A DNA stretch of 64,000 bases from JAOBAU01 sp034667465 (GCA_034667465.1 JAXDJV010000003.1:163723-227722); one strand, 5' to 3'; shown: positions 48,683-58,987, counted from the stretch's first letter. Notes: generated by a model not told the origin, from the sequence alone. Translations and numbers: made by a program.

Positions 48683-50391
48683 GCGCGCTCGACTGGCTCG
48701 TCCTCGCGGCGACGCTTGCCGCGATCGTCATTTACGGCATGTGGCGCGGACGGCGCCATCAGCATCTCGAGGGCTATCTCCTCGCCGACAGGCAGATGCG
48801 CTGGCCGACGATCGCGCTGTCGATCATGGCCACGCAGGCGTCGGCGATCACGTTCCTCTCCACGCCCGGCCAGGCGTACACCGACGGCATGCGCTTCCTG
48901 CAGTTCTACCTCGGGCTGCCGATCGCGATGATCATCCTCTGCGCGTTCTTCGTCCCGGTCTTTCATCGCCTGAAGGTCTTCACCGCGTATGAATTTCTCG
49001 AGCGCCGCTTCGGAATCAAAACGCGGACGATCACCGCGAGCCTCTTCCTGTTGCAGCGCGGACTCTCGACAGGCATCACGATTTACGCGCCGGCGCTGAT
49101 CATCTCCGTTCTCCTCGGCTGGAACATTCACATCACCAACATCGTCATCGGTACGCTGGTGATTTTGTACACGACTACCGGCGGCACGCGCGCGGTCAGC
49201 TGGACGCACGTGCAACAGATGCTGATCATTCTCGGCGGCATGGCGACGGCGCTCGTCATCGCCATCCGTTCCATCCCGGCTGACATCACCGTCATCGAAG
49301 CGGTGAAAGTCGCCGGACGGATGGGACGGCTCAACGCCATCGACTTCACCTTCGACTTCACCACGCCCTACAACTTCTGGGGCGGCATGATCGGCGGCCT
49401 GCTCGTCGCGCTTTCGTATTTCGGCGCCGATCAATCGCAGGTGCAGCGCTATCTCACCGGTGAAACGCTCACCGAAAGCCGGCTCGGACTGCTCTTCAAC
49501 GGCATGGTCAAAGTGCCGATGCAGTTCTTCATTCTCTTTACAGGCGCGATGGTTTTCGTCTTCTACCAGTTCGTCGCGCCGCCGCTGATTTTCAATACCG
49601 TCGAACGGGCCAAGATCGGCGCGAGCCGATACGCGCTCGATTTCGACAAGCTCGAAGCGAAGCACAACGAACAATTCAACGATAAGCGGACGCGCGTGCA
49701 TGCGCTCGTCGACGCCATGCGCTCCGGCGATTCGAAACAGGTCAGCCGCGCCACCGACGAATTGCGCGTCGCGCAGGCGCAGGAGAAAGCGATCCACGCC
49801 GAAGCGGTCGACCTGTTGAAGCAAAACGATAAGAAGGCCGACGGCACCGACACGAACTACATCTTCCTCACGTTCGTGCTTCGCTTTCTTCCCGCGGGCG
49901 TCGTCGGTCTGGTGATGGCGGCGATCTTCTGCGCGTCGATGTCGTCGACCGCGTCGGGTCTCAATTCGCTCGCGTCATCGAGCGTCATCGACATCTACAA
50001 GCGCCACGTCAATCCGCATGCGACGCAGCATGAATACGTGCGCGTCTCGCGCTGGCTGACGGTCGGCTGGGGTTTGTTCGCCATCGGATTCGCCGAGTAC
50101 GTCAATCGTCTCGGCTCGCTCATTGAAGCGGTCAACCGCCTCGGGTCGCTCTTCTACGGAACGATCCTCGCCGTCTTCGTGCTCGCGCTGTTTACGAAAG
50201 AGCTTGGAGAGAAGCCGGTCATCGCCGGCGCGATCATCGCAGAGGCGGCAACGATCTATTGCTGGCTGTTCACGAAGATGGCGTGGCTCTGGTGGAACGT
50301 CGTCGGATTTGCGGTCGCCATCGTGGCCGCGCTGATTATCGAAAAGCTGCTGCCAGGCACCATCGTCGAGGAGGAAGTGGAAATCGTCTGA
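48679..50391 (+). CDS. Sodium:solute symporter (SSS family)
   Basis: 570 residues starting at TTG 48679, chosen because the first membrane helix (LDWLVLAATLAAIVIYGMW) follows at once. About 13 membrane segments. SSS landmarks: GYLLADRQMRWPTIALSIMA, STPGQAYTDGMRFLQFYLG, YTTTGGTRAVSWTHVQQM, SYFGADQSQVQRYLTG and FCASMSSTASGLNSLAS. A charged insertion of about 85 residues (about 310-395) sits between membrane segments and looks helical. The substrate is unknown. Confidence 0.9.
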   Translation: MSALDWLVLAATLAAIVIYGMWRGRRHQHLEGYLLADRQMRWPTIALSIMATQASAITFLSTPGQAYTDGMRFLQFYLGLPIAMIILCAFFVPVFHRLKVFTAYEFLERRFGIKTRTITASLFLLQRGLSTGITIYAPALIISVLLGWNIHITNIVIGTLVILYTTTGGTRAVSWTHVQQMLIILGGMATALVIAIRSIPADITVIEAVKVAGRMGRLNAIDFTFDFTTPYNFWGGMIGGLLVALSYFGADQSQVQRYLTGETLTESRLGLLFNGMVKVPMQFFILFTGAMVFVFYQFVAPPLIFNTVERAKIGASRYALDFDKLEAKHNEQFNDKRTRVHALVDAMRSGDSKQVSRATDELRVAQAQEKAIHAEAVDLLKQNDKKADGTDTNYIFLTFVLRFLPAGVVGLVMAAIFCASMSSTASGLNSLASSSVIDIYKRHVNPHATQHEYVRVSRWLTVGWGLFAIGFAEYVNRLGSLIEAVNRLGSLFYGTILAVFVLALFTKELGEKPVIAGAIIAEAATIYCWLFTKMAWLWWNVVGFAVAIVAALIIEKLLPGTIVEEEVEIV

Positions 50392-50523
50392 AGTTGAAAG
50401 TGACGTCAGTTCGCGCCGTTCCCGAGTTATATTGTGCGGAGTCCAGCTCCAGTCCCAACAATTGACCCGCACTCGCATCCAATGTGAAGCGGACCTGTCC
50501 GTTCAGACAAAGGATGATTTGTA

Positions 50524-53500
50524 ATGAAACGAACCCTGCGCGTCCTTCTCGCTGCAATGTTGTTTTCGACGTTTGGCTTTGCCGTCGCCGGAGAAATCGT
50601 AACGTCCCCCGCCTCGCAACCGGCGCTTGCGAAAACCAAAAAATCGAAAACGCCTGCCGCGAAGAAAAAATCGAGCGGGAACAAAGCCTCGGCGAGACTT
50701 TCGAAAGCCGGTCGCGGTGCGCTGATGTCGCGCGCCGGCAGCGGCTGGACGCCACAGACGAACGCGGCGACCGACGCTCCGGTTTACACCGGTGCACCAG
50801 TCGACATACGTCCCATCCAGGCAGTTCGCAGTCCCGATCTGAGAAAAGTCCATCCGATCCCGCCGCCGAAACGCGGCGATGAGGACAAAGAGCTGCATCA
50901 CGAGCCGGTGCGCCCCACCCCGCCAACGAAGGTCGGAGCGCCCGCGGGATTCCGGCAGGCTTTCCCGGGAGCAGAGAGCTCGGCTCCGGCTGAAGCAGGT
51001 GTGAGCTTTGACGGCGTCGGCGTCGGACTCAATGGTTTCAGCCCGCACAGCGTTCCTCCCGACGTCAACGGCCGCGTCGGCGCGACGCAATACGTGCAGT
51101 GGAACAACACCAGCTTCGCGGTCTTCAGCAAAACCGGCACGCTGCTTTACGGGCCGGCCGCGGGCAACACGCTCTTTCAGTCGCTCGGCGGCGTTTGCGC
51201 GTCGCATAACGACGGCGATCCCGTCGTCAGTTATGACATCCTCGCCAATCGCTGGGTGCTCTCCCAGTTCGTGGTCGAGGGACCGGCCGGTGGTTTTTCG
51301 CATCAATGCTTCGCGGTCTCGATGTCTGACGATGCACTCGGCTCGTACTACCTGTACGACTTCATCACCGACCCGGTGAACTTCGTCGATTACCCGCACG
51401 TCGGAGTCTGGCCCGACGGCTATTACATGACCACGAACGTCTTCAACGCGTCGGGCACCGCATTCGTCGCCGGACGCGTGCACGTTTTCGAGCGCGAGAA
51501 AATGATTGCCGGCCTGCCGGCCCGTCAGGTGCAGAAGGACCTCCGCAAAGACGGCAGCACCATCCAGTACGGATTTCTCCCCGCGGATCTCGACAGCGCC
51601 ATTCCGCCGCCTGCGGGAGAAGCGTCATTCGTCATCGGCCCGAATGGTGAGTTCACGAATCAAACAGACAGCACACGAGTGGCGGTGACCTGGGGAGCGA
51701 CACCAACGATCGCGTTCACCGAGACGGTGATTCCAGGAACCGGGATCACGACACCGGCCTGCGTAACCGACTATTACGGTCGCGATTGCGTACCGCAGCC
51801 TCCGCCTTCGAGCGTCTACGACTATCTCGACAACATTTCGTTTCACTACATGTACCGCCTTGCCTATCGCAACTTTGGCGGCAGTCCGGTGCAGGAATCA
51901 CTGCTCGTCAGCGCGCCGACGGCGGGAAGTGCGAGCACGCCGGGTCACGGCGCCATCCAATGGATCGAGCTCCGAAACGCCGGCAGCTCCACGGCGACAC
52001 CGACGGTCTTTCAGTCAGGCACGTTCGATCCGGATACCTCGTACCGCTGGCTCCCGTCGATCGCGATGGATAAGGATCACAACATCGCGCTCGGTTACAG
52101 CAAGTCGAGCACGACGATCAAACCGGGCATCTACATAACCGGACGACTCGGCACCGACCCTGTCAACGCCATGGGCGCGGAGACGACGATGCAGGCGGGC
52201 GGCGGCTCGCAGACGGGCGCGTACAACCGCTGGGGCGACTACAGCTCGATGACGCTCGACCCGATCGATCAGTGCACCTTCTGGTACACGAACGAGTATC
52301 TGAAAACGAACGGCGGCTTCAACTGGTCGACGCGGATCGCGACATACAAGTTTCCGTCGTGTACACCATCGAGCCCGTGGGGAACGCTGTCGGGGACTAT
52401 CACCTCCTGCGCGACCGGCGCGCCACTCTCCGGCATCACCGTAACGCTGAGCAACGGATTCGCCGGCATCAGCGACGCTTCCGGAAACTACTCGATTCAC
52501 GTTCCAGCCGGTACCTACACCGCCAGTGCAGCCGGTCTCGACCGAAGCTGCACGACATCCTCACCGGCTGCGGTCTCCGTCATCGTGACGTCGGGCGCGA
52601 CGACGACGCAGACCTTCTGCGTGACCGGCACCTCGAGGCTGGAGACCACCGTAACCACCATCGACGACGCCTCCACCGGCAACGGCATCGTCAACCGCAA
52701 CGAGTGCATCCGGTTGAGCGTCGCGCTGAAGAACACCGGCTGTTCGAACGAATCGGCGATCTCCGCCACGCTGTCGACCGCAACGCCGGGTGTGACGATC
52801 ACGCAGGCAAGTGCCGCATATCCCGATCTCGCCGTCGAAGCCAGCGGTACCAGCACCACGCCGTTCAAGTTCCAGACCTCGAGCTCCTTCGTCTGCGGAA
52901 CGATGATCAGCTTCACGCTGACGACGTACTACGCAAGCGGCAGCGGGTCGCTCTCGTTCAGCATTCCGACCTGCACCGGCAACACGAGCCAGTCGATTCC
53001 GAGCAGTTCGCTGACGTCGGCCGATCTGATTCAATACGATCGAATCTTTCGCGACGGCGTGCCGAGCACCTGCGCAGGCAAGGCGGGTACGGGCGGCGGC
53101 TTCCCGGGACCGAAGTACTACAAGACATTCACCTTTACGAACAACAGCGGTGCCGCCACCTGCTACACCGTGAACCTCAGCGCGGCCCTCGGCGGCGACA
53201 CGGCCATCGAGAGCGTTGCATATGCAACGACGTACAACCCCTCCGCACTCAATACGAACTTTCTCGGCGACAGCGCCATCGGCGACCTCGGAACGTTCGT
53301 CGGCAGCGCGTCGTACTCGTTCACGGTCCCGGCGCTCACCGACTTCGTCATCGTCGTCAATACCATCGAACAGTACTCATCATCGGTGTTCAGCGGCACG
53401 GTCTCCGGCTTCGTCGACACGAGTGCAGGTCCGGGCGCCTGTCCGGCCTGCGTTCCACCTGCGACTCCAACGGTCAGCGCGGGCGGACCGACGACGTTCT

Positions 53501-55530
53501 GTCAGGGCGGCAGCGTCACGCTCACTTCGAGCAGCGCGACCGGAAACCAGTGGTACAGAGGAGCAATCCTCCTCGCGGGTCAGACCAGCCGGAATTACGT
53601 CGCCACGACGAGCGGCACATACACCGTCGTCGTCACGGCGAGCGGATGCCCGAGCGCTCCGTCGTCCGCGACGACCGTTGTCGTCAATACGATTCCGCCG
53701 ACGCCTGCAATTACGCCCGGCGGAACGACGACCCTTTGCGGAGGCACCAGTGTCACGCTCACTTCGAGCGGCACAACGGGCAATCAGTGGTATCTCAACG
53801 GCAACCCGATCGGCGGCGCCACGAATCAGCAATACGTCGCGAACGCCGGCGGTAACTACACGGTCGTCGTCACGACCAGCGGCTGCAGCAGCGCGGCATC
53901 GGCGCCGATCACTGTCACCGCGAGCGCGATTCCTCCGATGCCGACGATCACCCCCGGCGGACCGACCACCTTCTGCGGAGGCAACAGCGTCACGCTGACG
54001 TCGAGCAGCGCCACCGGCAATCAGTGGTACCGCAGCGGCAATCCGATCGGCGGCGCAACCGGCCAGCAGTACGTCGCAAACGTATCCGGCAACTACACCG
54101 TCGTGGTGACGACCTCCGGCTGTTCGAGTGCTGCGTCAGCCGCGACCGGCGTCACCGTCAACCCGAGTCCGGCCACGCCGGTGATTACGCCCGGCGGACC
54201 AACGGGAGCTTGCACGGGCGGCAGCGTCACGCTCACATCGAGCAGCGCAGGCGGCAATCAGTGGTACGACGGCGGCAACCCGATCGGCGGCGCAACCGCG
54301 CAGCAGTACGTCGCGAGCGCGTCCGGCAACTACTCGGTGATCGTCACGGCGAACGGCTGCAGCAGCGCATCGGCCGCCACTACGGTCATCATCAGCGGAG
54401 TCCCGGCGACGCCGACGATCACGGCGGGCGGGCCGACGACCTTCTGCAATCTCAACAGCGTCACACTCACGTCGAGCGCCGCGTCCGGCAATCAGTGGCT
54501 CCTCAACGGCAATCCGATCGCCGGCGCAACCGCACAGCAGTACGCCGCGAAGGTATCCGGCAACTACACCGTCGTCGTCAACCCGTTCGCCTGCAGCAGC
54601 GCCCCGTCGAACGCGATCGCGATCACCGTCAACCTCTGCTACCTCGCGCCGAGCGATCTGAACGGCAACGTCATGTCGGACATCGTGCTGCAAAACAGCA
54701 ACACCAACTCGGTGGCCGCATGGCTGATGGAAGACAACTCGCTCGTCGACGGAAAGGTCGTCTTCAATCCGACCGCGGAGACGAAGATCGTCGCGACCGG
54801 TGATCTCGACGGCGACATCAGGGCCGACATCATCGTGAAGAACAACACCACCGGCGCAATCTCGATGTGGAAAATGAACGGCAACGTACTCGTCTCACAG
54901 ACGATCATCGCCACGCCGAACATCGCCCAGCGTGTCGTCGCGACGTACGACTTCAACCACGACGGAAAGAGCGACATCGTCCTGCAGAACACCTCGACCG
55001 GCGCGGTCTCGCTCTGGCTGATGAATGGCGCGACGCTCACGACCGGCATCGCCCTCGGCAATCCCGGACTCAGCGTCAAAGCGGTCGGCGTCGGCAAGTT
55101 CGGCGGCGACGCCATCCTCTTCCAGGACAGCAGCACCGGCGCGATCTCGCGCTGGACGATCAGCGGCAACGCCGTCGCGTCGAATCTGGCGATCGGTACG
55201 CCGGCGGCGGGAACGAACGTCGTCGCGGCGGCAGATTTCGACGGCGACACCAACGCCGACATCGCCCTTCAGCAGACCAGCACACGTACCGTCTCGGTCT
55301 GGCTGATCGGAGCAAACGGCACGACGATCACGCAAAGCGCCGTCGTCGCCACTCCGGTGTTCGACTGGAAAGTCGTCGGCGCCGGCGACTACAACGGGAA
55401 CGGCCGCGGCGACCTGCTGCTGCACAACCCCGCGACCAACGGCATCGCGCAGTGGCAGATGAACGGAGTGGTCATCGAGCGCGGCTGGAACATCTCGACG
55501 ATCGCAGGCTGGGTACCACTCGGCAGGTAA
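50524..55530 (+). CDS. Giant exported repeat protein: propeller, Ig-like repeats, VCBS repeats
   Basis: 1,668 residues; signal peptide MKRTLRVLLAAMLFSTFGFAVA then a Lys/Ala/Ser-rich linker. About 160-620 is a beta-propeller-like domain (VPPDVNGRVGATQYVQWNN, DGDPVVSYDILANRWVLSQF, YNRWGDYSSMTLDP). About 625-680 is a carboxypeptidase-regulatory-type fold (SGITVTLSNGFAGISDASGN). About 700-975 are CARDB-like domains. Five 79-residue Ig-like repeats (about 980-1370) follow, then about six FG-GAP/VCBS-type repeats to the end (DFNHDGKSDIVLQN). No enzyme motif is seen. Probably a surface or secreted adhesin-like protein. The 132-nt upstream gap should hold its promoter. Confidence 0.8.
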   Translation: MKRTLRVLLAAMLFSTFGFAVAGEIVTSPASQPALAKTKKSKTPAAKKKSSGNKASARLSKAGRGALMSRAGSGWTPQTNAATDAPVYTGAPVDIRPIQAVRSPDLRKVHPIPPPKRGDEDKELHHEPVRPTPPTKVGAPAGFRQAFPGAESSAPAEAGVSFDGVGVGLNGFSPHSVPPDVNGRVGATQYVQWNNTSFAVFSKTGTLLYGPAAGNTLFQSLGGVCASHNDGDPVVSYDILANRWVLSQFVVEGPAGGFSHQCFAVSMSDDALGSYYLYDFITDPVNFVDYPHVGVWPDGYYMTTNVFNASGTAFVAGRVHVFEREKMIAGLPARQVQKDLRKDGSTIQYGFLPADLDSAIPPPAGEASFVIGPNGEFTNQTDSTRVAVTWGATPTIAFTETVIPGTGITTPACVTDYYGRDCVPQPPPSSVYDYLDNISFHYMYRLAYRNFGGSPVQESLLVSAPTAGSASTPGHGAIQWIELRNAGSSTATPTVFQSGTFDPDTSYRWLPSIAMDKDHNIALGYSKSSTTIKPGIYITGRLGTDPVNAMGAETTMQAGGGSQTGAYNRWGDYSSMTLDPIDQCTFWYTNEYLKTNGGFNWSTRIATYKFPSCTPSSPWGTLSGTITSCATGAPLSGITVTLSNGFAGISDASGNYSIHVPAGTYTASAAGLDRSCTTSSPAAVSVIVTSGATTTQTFCVTGTSRLETTVTTIDDASTGNGIVNRNECIRLSVALKNTGCSNESAISATLSTATPGVTITQASAAYPDLAVEASGTSTTPFKFQTSSSFVCGTMISFTLTTYYASGSGSLSFSIPTCTGNTSQSIPSSSLTSADLIQYDRIFRDGVPSTCAGKAGTGGGFPGPKYYKTFTFTNNSGAATCYTVNLSAALGGDTAIESVAYATTYNPSALNTNFLGDSAIGDLGTFVGSASYSFTVPALTDFVIVVNTIEQYSSSVFSGTVSGFVDTSAGPGACPACVPPATPTVSAGGPTTFCQGGSVTLTSSSATGNQWYRGAILLAGQTSRNYVATTSGTYTVVVTASGCPSAPSSATTVVVNTIPPTPAITPGGTTTLCGGTSVTLTSSGTTGNQWYLNGNPIGGATNQQYVANAGGNYTVVVTTSGCSSAASAPITVTASAIPPMPTITPGGPTTFCGGNSVTLTSSSATGNQWYRSGNPIGGATGQQYVANVSGNYTVVVTTSGCSSAASAATGVTVNPSPATPVITPGGPTGACTGGSVTLTSSSAGGNQWYDGGNPIGGATAQQYVASASGNYSVIVTANGCSSASAATTVIISGVPATPTITAGGPTTFCNLNSVTLTSSAASGNQWLLNGNPIAGATAQQYAAKVSGNYTVVVNPFACSSAPSNAIAITVNLCYLAPSDLNGNVMSDIVLQNSNTNSVAAWLMEDNSLVDGKVVFNPTAETKIVATGDLDGDIRADIIVKNNTTGAISMWKMNGNVLVSQTIIATPNIAQRVVATYDFNHDGKSDIVLQNTSTGAVSLWLMNGATLTTGIALGNPGLSVKAVGVGKFGGDAILFQDSSTGAISRWTISGNAVASNLAIGTPAAGTNVVAAADFDGDTNADIALQQTSTRTVSVWLIGANGTTITQSAVVATPVFDWKVVGAGDYNGNGRGDLLLHNPATNGIAQWQMNGVVIERGWNISTIAGWVPLGR
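53461..54633 (+). repeat. Five tandem 237-bp Ig-like repeats
   Basis: Each unit encodes about 79 residues: TPTITPGGPTTFC, GGSVTLTSSSATGNQWY, GNPIGGATxQQYVA, SGNYTVVVTTSGCSSAAS. Two cysteines per unit could pair. The same unit recurs in the next giant gene (from 63178) at very high similarity. Confidence 0.92.
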
Positions 55531-55540
55531 GGGATTTGGA

Positions 55541-56527
55541 TTACTTCGCGCCGCGCCGCGCCGCGTTTGCGACGATGGCGCGGATGGCCGCGTCGTACTC
55601 CGGCAACTCCCAGTCGTCGCAGCGTGACACCGGCGAGAAACCGGGATTGGCGTTCGCTTCGATGAAATACAGCTCGCCCGACGGCGTCAGCCGGCAGTCG
55701 ATGCGTGCGTAATCGCGAAGCTGCAGTGCGGGCCAGAGCCGGACGAACATCGTCCGCAGCTCGCGCAGGCGCGCCGCGTCGAACTTCGCCGGACGCGAAC
55801 GGATGCGCCACCGCGCGCGATACGCGTCGTTGTGCTTCACCTGATACGTCGCCATCGAGCGCGGCGACGACGGATCGCGTCCGATGCGCAGACACCACGG
55901 CGGCAGGATGTGCAGCGCTCGAGCGTCGCGCCATGCGAAGACGTAGACATCCTCGCCGGGGATGAACGATTCGACGATCGCTGTTCCGCGGCGATGCACG
56001 ACCGCCAGCTGCCGCTTCAATGCGGCTTCGCTGTTGACCACCGACGCCATCGCGATCCCCTCGGATGAATCGCCGCCGACCGGTTTCACGACCACCGGGA
56101 ACGGCGGCACGTCGCGCGGCGCGAAGCCGCGCGGCGCGAGCGCGTATTGCGGAACGCGCACGCCGGCCTTCTCCGCGAGACTCTTGCTGATCGCCTTGTC
56201 GCGCGAGATCAGCAGCGCGCCGGGATCGGCACCGGTGTAGGGAAATCGCAGCAATTCGAGCAGCGCTGCGATGTGCAGATCGGATGCGCGGCGGCCGTAC
56301 ATATGCTCCGTCGCGTTGAAGACGACGTCGGGCGCGGCTGCGACGAGATCGCGGACGAGCTGCGCGCCGGAGAGACACGGAATCAGCGTGACGTCGAAGC
56401 CGGAACGACGCAGCGACGCGCCGAGGTGAAACTCCATCGGCGCGTGTTTGAAGGCGGCGCGAGTGGTCAGGTGCGGGTCGCCATCGACAAGCTGTTGTCG
56501 ATCGATCAGCAGCGCCACGCGACGCAC
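55541..56527 (-). CDS. ATP-grasp ligase, D-alanine-D-alanine ligase-like
   Basis: About 328 residues from GTG 56527, which has AAGAGAG just upstream and gives MRRVALLIDRQQLVDGDP; GTGs at 56545 and 56551 are alternatives. Landmarks: SLRRSGFDVTLIPC, PDVVFNATEHMYGR, LRFPYTGADPGALLISRDKA (substrate and lid), FPVVVKPVGGDSSEGI (ATP loop), AIVESFIPGEDVYVF, YARIDCRLTPSGELYFIEAN and ANPGFSP. True Ddl reads G-x-R-E, while this has GEDVYVF, so it is a Ddl-like relative that may join other amino acids or peptides. It converges on the giant exported gene with a 10-nt gap. Confidence 0.82.
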   Translation of the reverse strand: MRRVALLIDRQQLVDGDPHLTTRAAFKHAPMEFHLGASLRRSGFDVTLIPCLSGAQLVRDLVAAAPDVVFNATEHMYGRRASDLHIAALLELLRFPYTGADPGALLISRDKAISKSLAEKAGVRVPQYALAPRGFAPRDVPPFPVVVKPVGGDSSEGIAMASVVNSEAALKRQLAVVHRRGTAIVESFIPGEDVYVFAWRDARALHILPPWCLRIGRDPSSPRSMATYQVKHNDAYRARWRIRSRPAKFDAARLRELRTMFVRLWPALQLRDYARIDCRLTPSGELYFIEANANPGFSPVSRCDDWELPEYDAAIRAIVANAARRGAK

Positions 56528-56627
56528 GGAAACTCTCTTCGCCACTAACACCGGAGTGACTGCAGCGACAGTTTTCCCTACCCTGCGGTTGCGCGCGGAA
56601 CGATTCTTCGAGAGATTGACGACACGA

Positions 56628-58349
56628 ATGAAGTCGGGCGGACCATGGCCGATTCGGTGGTGGCTGGCGAGTCTGGTCGGCGGAGCCGTGCTTCCCGTGC
56701 TCCTGCTGTCGAGCTGGCTCTTTCTCTCGCACGTGCAGGATGAAGAAACGCGGGCTCGCGCCATCGCACTGCGCATCGCAAAAGCGACCGCATCGCGAAT
56801 GGGCGCGCTGCATACCAGCTCCGTCGCCCTGCTCGACCGCATGGCGCAGCGTCCGGCCATTCGCTCGTACGACGGCTCATGCGACTCGCTGTTCGCCATC
56901 GTCGACTTCTTTCCCGAGTACGCGGACCTCATCCTCTTCGACGATGACGGTCGCGTTCTCTGTCCGACCGACCGCGAAGACAGCGAACCGATTCCGGGCT
57001 TCGCGGAACAGTGGATCGGGACGGAACTGCGGGCGAAGAGAATCCGGCCCGGACATCCGATCACGCACGCCACCGGCGGGCGATGGATCTCGGCGCTTAC
57101 GGTTCCGATCACCCGTCCCGACGGCACATCCGGCGGCATGCTGGCGCTCGTGCAGTTGCCGAACATCACCGCCACTGAAGCGATGCCGCCGAACAGCGTC
57201 ATCACCATTCTCGACGCGGACGGAGTCGTTCGGGCGCGCTCCAAAGATGCCGAAAAGTGGATCGGGCGCAACGCGCGCGGGCTCGAGATCGTCGAGCACG
57301 CGCTGCGCAGAAAAGAAGGGACGGCGGAAGCATCAGGAATCGACGGAACCGAGCGTCAATACGGTTTTGCGCAGATTCCGGAAGTCGGCTGGTTCGTCTA
57401 CGTCGGCGTCCCGACGTCAGCCGTGATGCAGCCGGTGCGTGACCTGATGATTCGCGGTGTCCTCGGCGGAATCGCGATCGTGCTGGTCGTCCTGACCATC
57501 GCCTTTCTGCTGGCGCGGCGAATCTCCGCACCGATCAACGCGATCGCGAAGACGGCGGCGAACGCATCGAAAGGATCGTACGGCACGCCGGTCGAAATCG
57601 GCGGACCGCAGGAGATCGCAACGCTTGCAGAGTCGTTCAACGAAATGGTCGATCGGCGCGTCGATGCGGAACGGCAAAGCAGCGAAAGCGAGGGGAAGCT
57701 CAAAGCTCTTTCCGATCGGCTGCTCGTGCTGCAGGAGCAGGAGCGAACGCGCATCGCGCGCGAGTTGCACGACGATCTCGGCCAGTCGCTCACCGCACTG
57801 AAAATGGACTTCCTCGGTGTTCTCGACGCGATCCCCGAGACCGATGCGAATCGCCGCACGCGCGAGCGAATCGTCCGGACGCTCGACGCCACCGTCAGCG
57901 CGGTGCAGCGCATCTCATCCGAATTACGCCCCAGCATCCTCGACGATCTCGGCCTGATTGCCGCCATCGAGTCGGAAGCGCGTTTGTTCGAGGAGCGCAC
58001 CGGCATCGAATGCGAGCTGTCGCTTCCCGACGAGCAGCCGCCGCTCGACAGCGCGTGTGCGAGTGCGATCTATCGCATCGTTCAGGAGTCGCTCACGAAC
58101 GTGTCGAGGCACTCGAACGCCAGCCGTGTCGAGCTGCGCGTGCGACGCCGCGCCGGGGCACTGCTGCTCGATGTTCGCGACGACGGCCGCGGTGTCACCG
58201 ACGATGAGCTGCGCGATCCGGCGTCGCTCGGATTGATCGGCATTCGCGAGCGCGCCGCGATCGTCGGCGGCACTGCAGAGTTCCAGGGAATCAGCGGACG
58301 TGGCACCATCATCTCCGTCTCAGTCCCGCTGCGTCAGGAGCCATCATGA
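56628..58349 (+). CDS. Membrane sensor histidine kinase, NarX/DegS-like (HisKA_3)
   Basis: 573 residues from ATG 56628. Two membrane spans (about 9-31 and about 280-300) flank a Cache-like periplasmic sensor (about 32-278: FFPEYADLILFDDDGRVLCP; VITILDADGVVRARS). Then a HAMP (ARRISAPINAIAKTAANAS), HisKA_3 with His381 in ARELHDDLGQSLTALK, and a HATPase (IVQESLTNVSRHSNAS; VRDDGRGV; GLIGIRERA). It phosphorylates the overlapping NarL-type regulator (ATGA, 58346-58349). The signal is unknown. It is divergent from the ATP-grasp gene with about 100 nt between. Confidence 0.92.
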   Translation: MKSGGPWPIRWWLASLVGGAVLPVLLLSSWLFLSHVQDEETRARAIALRIAKATASRMGALHTSSVALLDRMAQRPAIRSYDGSCDSLFAIVDFFPEYADLILFDDDGRVLCPTDREDSEPIPGFAEQWIGTELRAKRIRPGHPITHATGGRWISALTVPITRPDGTSGGMLALVQLPNITATEAMPPNSVITILDADGVVRARSKDAEKWIGRNARGLEIVEHALRRKEGTAEASGIDGTERQYGFAQIPEVGWFVYVGVPTSAVMQPVRDLMIRGVLGGIAIVLVVLTIAFLLARRISAPINAIAKTAANASKGSYGTPVEIGGPQEIATLAESFNEMVDRRVDAERQSSESEGKLKALSDRLLVLQEQERTRIARELHDDLGQSLTALKMDFLGVLDAIPETDANRRTRERIVRTLDATVSAVQRISSELRPSILDDLGLIAAIESEARLFEERTGIECELSLPDEQPPLDSACASAIYRIVQESLTNVSRHSNASRVELRVRRRAGALLLDVRDDGRGVTDDELRDPASLGLIGIRERAAIVGGTAEFQGISGRGTIISVSVPLRQEPS

Positions 58350-58987
58350 TCACCGTGCTGATTGCCGACGATCACGACATCGTTCGTGAAGGGATCAAGC
58401 AGATCGTTTCGGAGACGAACGACATCGTCGTCGGCGGTGAAGCGCACACCGGCGGCGAAACGCTGGAACAGGTTCGCCAGGGGAAGTGGGACGTCGTCGT
58501 GCTCGATCTGAACCTTCCCGATCGTCCCGGTCTCGACGTGCTCGCGCAAATCAAAACGATGGCGCCGCAACTGCCGGTGCTCATTCTCAGCATGCACCAG
58601 CAGGTTTCCTACGCCACGCGGGCACTGAAAGCCGGCGCGCTCGGATATGTCAGCAAAGACAGCGCGCGCGAACATCTCGTATCGGCGATTCGCAAGCTCG
58701 CGCGCGGCGAGCGTTTCCTCATGCCGCATCTCGCCGAAAGCCTGGCGTTCGGCGGACTCGATCCCGAGACGCGAAGCAGGCATGAGGCGCTGAGCGACCG
58801 GGAGTTCCAGGTGCTCTGTCTCATCGCCGCGGGAAAACCGCCGCGCGAAATCGCAGCGGAGCTGAGCGTGAGCGTGAAAACCGTCGGCTCGCATCGTGCG
58901 CGGCTGCTCGAAAAAATGGGACTGAAGAACAACGCCGAGATCGTGCAGTACGCGATTGCGAACGATCTGCTGTCAGGCGTGATGTAG
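58346..58987 (+). CDS. NarL/FixJ-type response regulator (receiver plus LuxR HTH)
   Basis: 213 residues. Receiver with Asp8/Asp9, phospho-acceptor Asp54 (VVVLDLNLPDRPGLDVL) and Lys104 (YVSKD). C-terminal LuxR helix-turn-helix about 148-205 (LSDREFQVLCLIAAGKPPRE, then IAAELSVSVKTVGSHRARLL). Its start overlaps the kinase stop by 4 nt. It probably activates genes in answer to the partner kinase; targets are not visible. Confidence 0.93.
   Translation: MITVLIADDHDIVREGIKQIVSETNDIVVGGEAHTGGETLEQVRQGKWDVVVLDLNLPDRPGLDVLAQIKTMAPQLPVLILSMHQQVSYATRALKAGALGYVSKDSAREHLVSAIRKLARGERFLMPHLAESLAFGGLDPETRSRHEALSDREFQVLCLIAAGKPPREIAAELSVSVKTVGSHRARLLEKMGLKNNAEIVQYAIANDLLSGVM

Noticed and set aside
52272..53855. 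A 527-residue open frame inside the giant exported gene
   Set aside because: Shadow frame of the repeat protein, with Arg/His-rich composition and no start site or motif.
56528..57271. N-terminal extension of the ATP-grasp ligase to 576 residues
   Set aside because: It lies antisense to the histidine kinase and has no recognisable fold. The family start fits a GTG near 56527.
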